Shown in pieces: positions 42,931 through 52,347 of a stretch of DNA of 64,000 bases. A program made the position numbers and the translations under genes. Under the pieces are notes generated by a model, which saw only the letters and a program-made list of their open reading frames with translations, did not search any database and was not told the DNA's origin. Position 1 is the first letter of the stretch. Every line of letters starts with the position of its first letter. Source of the DNA: Dendrolimus kikuchii (taxonomy: Eukaryota; Arthropoda; Insecta; Lepidoptera; Lasiocampidae); NCBI GenBank assembly GCA_019925095.2, contig CM034411.1:16795237-16859236 (forward strand). Direction: 5' to 3'.

Positions 42931-43245
42931 TGTAACCAAGGAAGTAAGTTGAAGTAAAAGCATCACGGCGAAAGTTTCGCGGCGCGTGACGAGTTTGGGG
43001 AACGTGGTGTTCATGCAAATGCAATATGCGCCCTCCTCATGCGCCGTCAAAGCCTGCACGAGAAGACGACAACTCGTCTTTCCTTCGTTTACTTCTTGTC
43101 TACGTCCTACCCACTTCCACGGCAGCGTGCAACAAGAACATGCCGTACTCGCGCTGCCCGCTTCCCTGCACGTTGTCCAGATTTCACTACAGGACATCAC
43201 ACGACGTGAGGCCACTTTTCCGACTGAACATAAATGGTTATTCAA
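42930..43245 (-). pseudogene. decayed coding-like fragment, identity uncertain
   Basis: Two minus-strand blocks look protein-derived: LDNVQGSGQREYGMFLLHAA, ending in a stop, and a shifted frame with EGKTSCRLLVQALTAHEEGA and YCICMNTTFPKLV. The second faintly resembles the Walker A to 'VYICTEDAFP' stretch of RAD51-paralogue (XRCC3-type) ATPases. Similarity is weak and the frame is broken, so this is only a suggestion. Confidence 0.25.
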
Positions 43246-43637
43246 TCGGGTCTCTCATTTTCTGTTTTATACATTAATACAGTCCTTGAATGCTAACAAT
43301 GACATAATATCATGAATCAGAGTGAGCTGGTGGCCTTTTCGATGTACACAAATTTAGACACAAAGGTAGGTCTTTATTGAGATGAGTTTTAGTCACGGAT
43401 GTGAGGTGAATCGATTAGGAATGCCGTTGTTTGGCGCACGAGTTATCCAATTTATATAAAATTTCGATCAAAGAGAAAATCATCATAAAACTTGCATGTT
43501 CAACGTACATTTCAATCATATCGCGAATGATTCGCGTTGGCGTGCGATCATGGTCTGAGCCAATAATACTCGAAGGTGGAAGAACTGTGAATCGAGTGCT
43601 GCGACCGCCGGCGGACAGAGTGCGCCACTCGCCACCA

Positions 43638-43676
43638 ATGGCCGCTAATCGCGACTCGCCAGTGACCAAGCATCAG
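43638..43676 (+). CDS. possible first coding exon of an unknown plus-strand gene
   Basis: ATG in a strong context (GCCACCAATGGCC) opens 13 codons, MAANRDSPVTKHQ, ending at a donor CAG|GTAAAA. The surrounding 100 bp is GC-rich. No downstream exon could be linked, so this is a weak candidate. Confidence 0.25.
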
Positions 43677-43997
43677 GTAAAACAAACGCGGTCACGAGAC
43701 GCTCGACAAAAAATAATGACATCAATGTAAACAGCTGGCATTGATCTGTACTCTCATTATGTACACACTGTACTGTTAACGTCGGTTGTGTGTTTATACT
43801 ATACCTTCTTAGTACAATTATTAGTTAGACATCCGACAGGTCTAAACAGTGTGCAATTGCACAACGTAATATTATATGTAAACGCAAACACTTTACATGT
43901 CGTGCCTCACAATAATGGCTGCCTCTTACAAAGTTACAACTTTTAATTTCAAGTTATAGGAAAGTCCTCTTGTTACGTGTCATTTACGTTGCCGCTA

Positions 43998-44133
43998 TCT
44001 TATACTAATATATAAAGCTGAAGAGTTTGTCTGTTTGAACACGCTAATCTCAGGAACTACTGGTCTGATTTGAAAAATTCTTTCAGTGTTGAATAGTACA
44101 TTTATCGAGGAAGGCTATAGGCTATATTATATT
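43998..44133 (+). mobile_element. Helitron copy, 3'-truncated
   Basis: Intact 5' end A|TCTTATACTAATATATAAAG and body to GAGGAAGGCTATAGGCTATA, then diverges. Same family as 21931. Confidence 0.8.
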
Positions 44134-44549
44134 TTCAAAAAAATTAGGGATCCTTACTAAAAGTCCAATAATGTAACCCAAGATGTAAAAAAATTACCCG
44201 AAAAAATCCTTACACGGCGTGCGCTGCGACAACTATTGATTATAGAACAAAACAATGTACTACCATTTTGCAGAACATATAATTGTCTACAAAACATATC
44301 GCGTAACCATATGTCTAACTATTATAGTTATCTCACAATAAGTGTTTTCTTTTTTTTTTTAAATAATTAAAATGTCGTCGCTTCAGAAACTCATTATTTT
44401 GTACCTTGGTATTAATCCTTATCAAAATAAATTACTCCATATTCAAGACGAATTCACTTTCTAGAACTTTTTGAATTATTCAATTCGGACGTTTCATTCA
44501 AAAGATATCGCGATATTTAAAATGTAAGTACATATTAGTGTTGTAGCCA

Positions 44550-44768
44550 AATATACTAATATTGTTTGATTGAACGCGCTAATCTCAGGAACTACTGGTC
44601 TGATTTGAAAAATTCTTTCAGTGTTGGATAGCCCATTTATCGAGGAAGGCTATAGGCTATATATCATCACGCTAAAACCAATAGGAGCGGAGCACCAATG
44701 AAGAATGTTTCAAAATCGGAGGGTTTTGAAAGCAATATCCACGCGACCGACGTCGCGGGCACAGCTAG
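44550..44768 (+). mobile_element. Helitron copy with intact 3' end
   Basis: The body has GAACGCGCTAATCTCAGGAA and ATTTATCGAGGAAGGCTATA, ending GTCGCGGGCACAGCTAG followed by T (CTAG 44765-44768). The 5' end is shortened by ~15 bp. Confidence 0.82.
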
Positions 44769-45540
44769 TTTTATATAAAACTGTGCTATAAATATTAAAG
44801 GTACTGTTGAACTATGACGTACATTTTTAATTCAAGACATTGATCGGAATACTTCTTCTAATTGTTGTTGTAGTTCTTTTTAGTTCTGCTAATGGTAAAT
44901 TCGGAAATAAGGGATGTAGGTCAAACAGGTATCTAGTAGGTCATGCCTCGTGTGGCAACCGAGTGTTGCACGTACACACCGAAGCGAGACCATTAGGGCT
45001 GGTGTCCTAATGCATCATATAAGCAGTACAATCAAGCTCACTAATTAAATAGAAGGAAGTACAAATGTATGCGAAGAGAATGTTCTGTGATTAATAACAG
45101 AATGCGGCCTCCCCGCCGAGTGCCAAGGCAACGTCTTGTCTATTATTTTTTTTATTTTCAAGTTTGTTTAGTTTCAAAGTGTGGTTTGTCTGGTTTTGTG
45201 ATCTCTAGTCACTTCGATAGAATAATGATAATAGTTGCGATCGCGTCATTAAGGTCATTATTATCAATTAACGCTGTCCACGTTCTTCAATGATTAGTAT
45301 TACGGTGCTCTTTTCTGTCTACGTATTACTCAAAAATTCAGTAATATGACTGTATAGATTAATAATTGTAATTATGTATGTACCTACTTAGCCGAGTGTA
45401 TTTAGCTGTAGGTTTTCCCTCAATGAATAAATTAGTCTCGCTGAGAAACATAAGGCATGACGTACGTCTGAGACAAATCGAAGTAAATCTCCTTGACTCT
45501 TGGTACACACATGTATCCTTACCATTGGTAGAGAGACATC

Positions 45541-45693
45541 AAAGCTGATTGACATTGATCCAGCTGACTTCAAATTCGAAGCAAGCCAGTGCTGGCTTCA
45601 TACTGGCATCGTGTAAAAGGCTGAAGTCAGTTCCTGCACCTCCTACACTGGCGCTGCTTCAAGACAGTAGCTGGATCAATATAAATCAGCTTT
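45541..45693. repeat. inverted repeat, ~25-bp arms
   Basis: AAAGCTGATTGACATTGATC/CAGCT (45541-45565) pairs with AGCTGGATCAATATAAATCAG/CTTT (45669-45693) with a few mismatches. A second nested pair CTGACTTCA/TGAAGTCAG lies inside. Confidence 0.7.
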
Positions 45694-45699
45694 ATAATG

Positions 45700-46620
45700 T
45701 AAGAATCATTCGTATATTGGACTCAGTGACGACGCTGAGTAGCTGCGGCGCATGTTTCACGTGGTTTTCCTCATTGCGAGTGCGGAGTGACGTCACCTCC
45801 AGGACGCCGTCCGTCAGCTGCCAACGCGGCGACCGGCGTTCGCCTCGACCGCAACATCGCAAGGGAACTGTACTCGATACTAGAACCACACGGTTCACCG
45901 GCTATTGGGAAACGTTGCCAAACGCCAAATGCCAACATCCAATAATTCACTGCAATAATACTCCGATTCAGGAAAACAGCTGCAATTAAGCAAAATAAGT
46001 ATTTAAAATTGATTAAAATATTTACAGTTGATGTCAAAACAGATTACAACACTATTCCACATATGTATATAATAGATAATAACTATTGATAGTATAAGAT
46101 TATTTGGTCTACAACTTTTTAAAGTCTGCCGCCATCGACCTAATTGTCACCTTTATATTATGAAATTCTTCTGTCCGTGTTCCATATAACTAAACTCCTC
46201 CTAAACCCTTGAACCGATTTTGGTGATTTTTTGTTTGTGTGTGTTTAAGGGGCTCCTGGGATGATTTGGATTCACAATTCATCAGTAGAGGACGCTGCAA
46301 TTGGACAATATTATAATAAAGAGAGGACTATGGGGACTCGTCTTATGCTTCTGTCAGTGTAATGTTGTCATTTTGTGATTGTAGCACGTCACGCCTGGCG
46401 CAGCGACGAGTACGTGGCAGCGGCGGTACGCGCGAACTGCGCGCTGCTTGGTAGCCGCGATAGTGGCCGCAAACACGTTCGCGTGGAATGTGTACACTGT
46501 GATAACGGATGACGTGTACTCGTTGTCCACAAGTGTACTGCAGTTGCGTCGGCCTCGTGCCAAAGGCCGTCCACTGACTGCGGGAACATGCAAGCAAACA
46601 ATAAGAGCACACAATCTATT
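45700..46620. other. GC-rich islands of unknown nature with a family E repeat
   Basis: 45740-45900 and 46390-46590 are GC-rich with short frames on both strands. A reversed family E repeat lies between them at 46190-46310. I found no convincing exon chain; they may be decayed transposon or retrogene pieces. Confidence 0.35.
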
Positions 46621-46804
46621 AAGGACATCCATAAACAACTTTGTTATTAACAAACAATCGCCGGGCTTACTCCACTGCAACCATCTAGTAATCTATGCAG
46701 GTAAATAAAATTAAATTGTCTGTTTGTAATGTCAAAATAACAACTTTTTACAAAATGCATATGAAAGTATATACGGTATCAAAAAATTTCTTTTCAAAAA
46801 TTTT

Positions 46805-46916
46805 GTCTGTCTGTCTGGATGATCCCGCTAATCTTTGAAACGGCTGGACCGATTTTGACGGAAGTTTCACTGGTAGGTAGCTGATGTTATAAGGAGTAAC
46901 ATAGGTTACTTTTTTC

Positions 46917-46949
<33 letters not shown>

Positions 46950-46977
46950 CCACGCGGTCGAGGTCGCGGGCATAGCT
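46805..46977 (+). mobile_element. Helitron-like element with an A/T-tract expansion
   Basis: TGTCTGTCTGGATGATCCCG, GGCTGGACCGATTTTGACGG and the 3' region CACGCGGTCGAGGTCGCGGG/CATAGCTA. A run of ~11 T followed by ~20 A (46919-46950) sits just before the 3' segment. Confidence 0.6.
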
Positions 46978-47699
46978 ATTTTATAATATAATAGATACTG
47001 GTAAAGGAGTGATGGACGAATATGAAATACAATATGCAGTCTATACAAGATATCGCCACCGCGCCGCAGCCGCACTTTCTTTGGCTAATTATTTATACAA
47101 ATAAATTCACGGAAACAGCGCGGTGGCGTCGTCGTGGTGATGGTGTACACGAACACTCAGGCTCAACCGTCACAGACAGAGAGACAGACGTCAGTGGAGT
47201 GAATAGAAAGAGTTCTCTTTTACTCTTCAACTGTCGGAGTCCTTGATAGTTAATGGCGCCTAAAACTTCAACAAGAAAATAGTTAGTTTTATGAAAAAAA
47301 AGTCATCTCGTCAGAGGTCAACGCCAAATGCATCTTTTGCTATGTCTTGTCCGCTGCGTCCAACGAAGGGGGTGGAGGAAGGACCCGAAGTCCGCTACCT
47401 CGCTGCCGCGACTCGAACGCTCATAGCGGCGATTGCATTCCAACAAGAATGGGATGATACGATCGAAATGATACAGGTTGCGAGCGTACCCGCCAAGGGC
47501 ACCCGCCAAGGGCACCGCTAATTCATATCTTTGCAAAATGTACTCATTTTCGTTATGTTAATAATAAAGAGCCACGTCAGAGTCGGATTCGGCTCCTCTA
47601 TAAAAAAATAACTTTCATTCACAATAACTTATTTTTTTTTTTTTTTTTTTTTTTTTACAATATTGAAATTAAACAACAATTTTTTTTTTTTTTTTTTTT

Positions 47700-48040
47700 T
47701 GGATAAAGTTTATTTACATTTGACTAAAGTATGTAGGTGCCATTTTGTTGGATAACTTTTCGCCATCTTGTAGGTAGGGACGTGATCCAATTGCTATAAT
47801 AAAAAAAAAAAAAAAAAAAAAAAAATTTGGGGCTTCTGAAAAAAAAAAAAACTGCGACAAGTGGTTTTGGCAGTCCTCTCGTGATGTTAACCTGACACTG
47901 CCTAAGGAATTCTGCAGAGACCGAAACAAGTGAAAAATCTGAAGGTGCAAGGTCAGGACTATACGGCGGATGCATTAACACCTCCCAGCCAGTCTCGTTT
48001 TTTTTTTTTTTTTTTTTTTTTTTTTCGTATCTCATCAATT
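47700..48040 (-). pseudogene. mariner-family transposase C-terminus, disrupted by poly(A) runs
   Basis: On the minus strand GWEVLMHPPYSPDLAPSDF is followed, in another frame, by HLFRSLQNSLGSVRLTSRED and CQNHLSQFF, then LPTRWRKVIQQNGTYI. The mariner signature YSPDLAPSDxHLFRSLQN and the terminal LPxRWxKVIxQNGxY match. Runs of 12-25 A have expanded in the middle of the coding region, and there are frame changes. It is non-functional. No terminal inverted repeats are evident. Confidence 0.85.
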
Positions 48041-48294
48041 GTTATTGTTAAAAACTATTGAAATCTATTGATGAAGTTTCAATTCGTTGTCGCTGACAAC
48101 CACATGCTCGTCGAAATGTGTCAGCGACTCAAGAATGCCCCCTTGCTGTACTAGCACAGACAGCATTACAATTGGAAGTTGCAACATTGCGCCACAATTA
48201 TAGTGTTATCTTCAAAGAAACAATAAATTCACCGCGATAACGAATAGGAACATTGTCGCATTTATTAAACAAACTTTCCTGGCATTTTATTATT

Positions 48295-48510
48295 ATTATT
48301 ATACTGTATGTCTTTCAAGACCACGGGCCATAACATAACAATGGCCCGGACTTCTGGAGGGCTTGCGTGGGGCCATAGGAAGGCCACCGAGAGCAGCAGC
48401 GCATTTGTAGCAACTTTAGTGTCGCAAAAGTCCCATAGGCGATGATAACCGCCTTCCATGGCGTAACACTGACCGGCGATTATCCCTATCTACACCGGAC
48501 ATGCCCGGGC
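48295..48510. repeat. family H repeat carrying a family A fragment
   Basis: CATAACAATGGCCCGGACT, GGAGGGCTTGCGTGG and GACCGGCGATTATCCCTATC match 9270-9370. In the middle (48388-48462) is a 75-bp piece of family A (GAGCAGCAGCGCATTTGTAG ... ATAGGCGATGATAACCGC) that is absent from the other copy. Confidence 0.6.
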
Positions 48511-48516
48511 CAGTGG

Positions 48517-48559
<43 letters not shown>

Positions 48560-48658
48560 ATGCTACACATTCCGAACAATGAACTCACAATATATATATA
48601 GAAACTCAAGTTCCGGCTCGAGTATCAGCGGCAAGTGGCGATAGGCGATAGTTAGGTT

Positions 48659-48696
<38 letters not shown>
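48517..48696. repeat. long homopolymers A(~38) and T(~33)
   Basis: A run of about 38 A (48519-48556) and a run of about 33 T (48663-48695). Together with T/A runs of 20-26 at 47633-47657, 47680-47700, 47803-47825 and 48000-48025, they make this kilobase unusually homopolymer-rich. Confidence 0.85.
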
Positions 48697-49490
48697 GGTT
48701 GGGTTTTAGGCTCAAGCTTAGGTCATGCTCGAGGCAATACTATGTTTATTTTTTCTAAGGCTCCAGCTTATCGAGAAGGTTACATTTTGTCTATACTAAT
48801 TATTTTAACACAATAACTTTACGCAGTGAAGGAATGTTGGTCGTGGTTGGTTGTAATTGAAATGTTGGTTGTAGTTGGTTATGGTTGGATGTTACTTGGA
48901 GATATGTTTCTGGTTTGTTGGGACTGGGATATGGTTGGAAGTGTGTTCTGGGTTGGTTTGAATTTGGAAGATGTGTGATTTGTCCTGGGATAGTGTAATG
49001 CTTGTGCAGTAGGGAGTGTAGCCAATTTTGTTGCTGGTATGTATGGATTACTGTTTGGATGGGTAGGGGTGTTAGGATATATTCTTTATTTATTGCCTAA
49101 TTTTATGTTACAATTTATCTTAATATCTATTACATAGTGTTTTGAATTTTGTTTACAAGAAGATATCTATTTGTTTTTTATTTATCAAGATGTTATAGTG
49201 TTATAATATTGTAAGTAGTTTTATACATATTTGTGCTTTGCTTGATTCTAGTTCTGCTTACGTGCTACAGATTTTATATCTTATTTTTGTAATTTTATTT
49301 GTTTTACATTATTATGACTAATTATATATATTCCTAGATTTTACAGTTATTTGACGCTATTAGTACGTATACTGTAGTATATGTCTATAGTGTCACTTGG
49401 TTTACATTTATTTTCTACTATTATCTTTTACTGGTCAATATATATCATCATCCCAATTCTATACTGTTTACTAATTATTTTTCTATTTCC
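48697..49490. other. subtelomeric low-complexity DNA, GGTTG-rich then AT-rich
   Basis: 48830-49030 has many GGTTG/GGTTGT words but no strict period. The rest is AT-rich, with no gene seen. Confidence 0.5.
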
Positions 49491-49492
49491 AG

Positions 49493-49529
49493 GTCACCTC
49501 TGCGCCCTGGTGCCTGCCGTTTTCAATAC
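49493..49529 (+). ncRNA. candidate short exon a of a spliced subtelomeric transcript
   Basis: Pyrimidine-rich acceptor TTTCTATTTCCAG and a consensus donor C|GTAAGT bound a 37-nt segment. Its coding status is unknown. Confidence 0.35.
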
Positions 49530-49785
49530 GTAAGTATGTCCTTATATTGTTTGTGTTGTATTTTTGTGTGTGCTTACTATTATTCTATTTGTGTATGAGT
49601 GTTTGTGCTTGGTCATTGGTGCTATTACAAACCGCGAGCTTTTATACTAAAAGTCGCTAAGTTTTAGTGCAGTGTTGTGTTGCATGTACGTGTTGTATTT
49701 GTTTTGTGTTTTTTGTTGTGTTTGTGCTTGTTGTGTAAATGCATGTGTTGTTAATTGTGTGTTATGTTGTGTGTTTTCCTGGCAG

Positions 49786-49972
49786 GTTCCAAGGTCAGTC
49801 TGCTACCTTGAGGATAGCTTCCCAGTTGTGGTGTACTGTTTTCATGGAGAGTGACCCAGTGCTAGGCGTGGCTGCCGGTCCCACGCACGATAGCGGAATC
49901 GTAGGCCATACCTCGTTGTCGTTCATGATAGTGCACAGATATTACCAGTTTTCATTCCTTTGTATCAACGAG
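49786..49972 (+). ncRNA. candidate exon b of the same transcript
   Basis: The acceptor GTTTTCCTGGCAG follows a long T/G-rich tract; the donor is GAG|GTACGG. One frame stays open through exons a and b (HLCALVPAVFNTFQGQSATL ...) but no protein family is recognised, and a stop follows after joining exon c. Confidence 0.35.
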
Positions 49973-50018
49973 GTACGGCTTCCGATCCATTACTATTGTG
50001 TTGTTCCCGGCTGCCCGC

Positions 50019-51782
50019 CTAGCAATAAGCCACGGATTGGCGCACTATGGTGTCCCACCTAATTCTCACCGGACACTTTTCGCTAAATGCGTTGTGCATT
50101 GTGTCGGTCTTCCTTTCTCTGGTACAATTGCAACATTTAGGTGGCGCACCAACCATGTACTCCTCACACTCATTTCGGGTGTGAGGTCCACCACAGTGAC
50201 AACACCTTACTTGGGTTGCCTCGACGCATAGTTTCTTACCATGCCCGAAGCCCAGGCAAAGGGTGCACTGGGTTAAGGGTGACCTGTCTGTAACTTGCAA
50301 GGTCTGAAGGTCGATCCTCACCGTGCCAATTACTGTGAGCCTCGCCCAAAGAGCCGGTGACACCTTGAACACAACCTTGTGCGTGTTCGGGTTTCGTCCT
50401 CTGATCTTATAGGCTATCTCCATCCATCCGTCGTCCCCTTCAAGCCCCTCAAAAACCTCCCTATTTTGGTTTCTGAGGGCCCTGTTGAGGTCGTCGTCTG
50501 AATGTGCCCTGAGGACTCCCGTTACCATCACCATAGGTTTCTTATTGGTGATGTCTTCTGCCACTAAGTCCGCCCTTCGTTCCTTCAGCTTCTTCTTGAG
50601 CTTTTCGCGCTCCTCTACAGTTTTGCAACTGACGATAACCTTTCCGTCTCTCGCTTTCCTAACCTTTTCTACCTCCACTCCTCCTTCTTTGGCGTTTAAC
50701 GCCTCCCTGATACCCTTGAGGGTTTCATCGGCAGAATGGTTGTCCTTATCGGTTGTGGTTATCGCCACCGAGTGAAGCGTCCTGTAGGTCTTGGGATTTA
50801 TCCCTGACCTCTCGGCCGCCACACTCGCATAACTCCTTTTTGGAATGCACTCCTCGCTCGTACTCACACTGTGCTTTAGAATAACCTTCTCGAGGTTATT
50901 CGTACTCTCCAGGTTTCTTCTAAGGAGCTCGGAGTGCTCTTCCATTCGCTCGGTGAGGATGACCCATCTCCTGCTGAGCGCTTCCCTATCTTCATTCTCC
51001 CTAGGGAGTCCGCTCTGCGATGGATCCTGTTCTTCGACCTGCGTTTGCACGTCGCAGAACGTCTTCTCTTTCTCGCTTGAGCCCTTCCCCACTTTGCCTA
51101 CTAAGGCTTCCCCGAGTGCCGCGTCCGTCTGCTTCAACAGGACGTGCAGACGACTCACCGCATACTGCACGCCATGTTTTATCTCTGTCTTGAGATTTCT
51201 CGAGTTCGATATATGTTCATTGAACTTCGTCACACACTCTTCGGCTTCCCGTAGCCTCTCTTCGCGTGTCGCCACATTATCTGTGACCTTTGGTGGCGTC
51301 CGTTTAGTGAAGGTCTTGTTCACTTCCTCTTTCTTACTGGGGCCAGGTACTGCTTGCGCGGCCTTGTTTGGGGGTGGGGAGAATTTCAGGGACACTCCCT
51401 TTCTTTTTGCCTTCTCCTTGGGAGGGCTGTAATAGGTAGGTGTGGGTGGCTTCGACGGCGGTAAGCCCTTTAGTGCTCTTCTTCTGTTGATCTCAACGAA
51501 GTGCTGGGCTTGTCTTACTTTGTGTTCCGCGTACGTTGTATATGGCGGAAGTGGGCGCGGAGATGGAGAGTCCTCAATCCCAAGGGATTCCCTCACTTCC
51601 CTTCTTTCTTTTATGAGTTCCTGACGCGGGCTGCCCTCTTCCCCCTGTTCCGCCATCTCGGTGCCTTTTTGTAGAATCTCTTCCCATGTGGGATATCGAT
51701 TCCACTCCTCCTCTTCGTCCGAAAATACTGTTTCGAACCTTTCTTCCCTCTTTTTCGTCTGTTTCGCCGGTGTCCGAAACAT
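50019..51782 (-). CDS. R1-clade LINE ORF1 (gag-like), 587 aa, intact, no ORF2
   Basis: An open frame from ATG 51782 (MFRTPAKQTKKREE) to a stop at 50019. The N-terminal half is acidic/basic and likely disordered; the middle (YASVAAERSGINPK ... VMVTGVLRAHSDDDLNRALR) resembles the gag RNA-binding domain of R1-type LINEs. Three C-terminal zinc knuckles match the R1-clade arrangement: CX2CX4HX4C (residues 506-519), CX2CX3HX4C (527-539) and CX2CX9HX6C (550-570). ORF2 should follow at once, but the next 500 bp has no endonuclease or RT. TRAS and SART, the R1-clade telomere-specific LINEs of moths, share this arrangement; a telomeric lineage is inferred from position only. An upstream in-frame GTG start (51866) is less likely. 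Confidence 0.88.
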   Translation of the reverse strand: MFRTPAKQTKKREERFETVFSDEEEEWNRYPTWEEILQKGTEMAEQGEEGSPRQELIKERREVRESLGIEDSPSPRPLPPYTTYAEHKVRQAQHFVEINRRRALKGLPPSKPPTPTYYSPPKEKAKRKGVSLKFSPPPNKAAQAVPGPSKKEEVNKTFTKRTPPKVTDNVATREERLREAEECVTKFNEHISNSRNLKTEIKHGVQYAVSRLHVLLKQTDAALGEALVGKVGKGSSEKEKTFCDVQTQVEEQDPSQSGLPRENEDREALSRRWVILTERMEEHSELLRRNLESTNNLEKVILKHSVSTSEECIPKRSYASVAAERSGINPKTYRTLHSVAITTTDKDNHSADETLKGIREALNAKEGGVEVEKVRKARDGKVIVSCKTVEEREKLKKKLKERRADLVAEDITNKKPMVMVTGVLRAHSDDDLNRALRNQNREVFEGLEGDDGWMEIAYKIRGRNPNTHKVVFKVSPALWARLTVIGTVRIDLQTLQVTDRSPLTQCTLCLGFGHGKKLCVEATQVRCCHCGGPHTRNECEEYMVGAPPKCCNCTRERKTDTMHNAFSEKCPVRIRWDTIVRQSVAYC

Positions 51783-51963
51783 TTTGACGGGTAGAAAGGG
51801 GTTTCGTCCCTGACTTGTCCTAATTCTAAGTGTGAGTCCTAATCTAATTGATTGGCGCAATAGCACACAATCAAAGGGTCAGTTAGTAAAATAAAAAATA
51901 AAAGATAAACAATATATATTGAACCAGTCAAAGTTAATACTAATAAAATTTTTATTTTTACAG

Positions 51964-51989
51964 GTACTCCTGCAATACGTCAGTGTCAG
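51964..51989 (+). ncRNA. candidate exon c, 26 nt
   Basis: Acceptor TTTTTATTTTTACAG and donor CAG|GTAAGT, both strong, bound a 26-nt segment immediately upstream of ORF1 on the other strand. Confidence 0.35.
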
Positions 51990-52055
51990 GTAAGTACTTA
52001 TCTAACACTATCTATTTTACAATATTTCCTATCACTAATCTGTCTTTGTTCGCAG

Positions 52056-52118
52056 GTAAAAACCTGGGTCAGAGTCAAAACCACTCAGGGGAGTCAACTA
52101 ATAAAAGAACAGATAAGT
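52056..52118 (+). ncRNA. candidate exon d
   Basis: The acceptor TCTTTGTTCGCAG is clear. The donor is uncertain; a GTATAT near 52118 is the nearest option. Confidence 0.25.
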
Positions 52119-52226
52119 ATATATATTGTCACCTACTTAAACTACTTATATCCTAAATTAAACGCTACCACTTAACCTAATAGTTTGCTCAAAACCACTC
52201 TTACACTAATTTCTTTTTTGTTTCAG

Positions 52227-52347
52227 GTCCAGGGGAGGAGCGGGATGGCGCCGGGAGCCGGGAGGTGGACAGATGGAATCGTCGCGTCAGTACGAGCTTA
52301 ACGACACCTCGCACGCCGGGATTGGTCAACGGGACAAGGAATTACAG
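52227..52347 (+). ncRNA. candidate exon e, 121 nt
   Basis: Acceptor TTCTTTTTTGTTTCAG and donor CAG|GTAAGT bound a GC-rich block in an AT-rich setting. Joined to exons c and d it does not keep a long open frame, so a non-coding transcript is more likely than a protein. Confidence 0.4.

Noticed and set aside
46354..46680. 108-codon minus frame as a gene
   Set aside because: GC-rich block with overlapping frames on both strands, no recognised motif and no clear splice sites.
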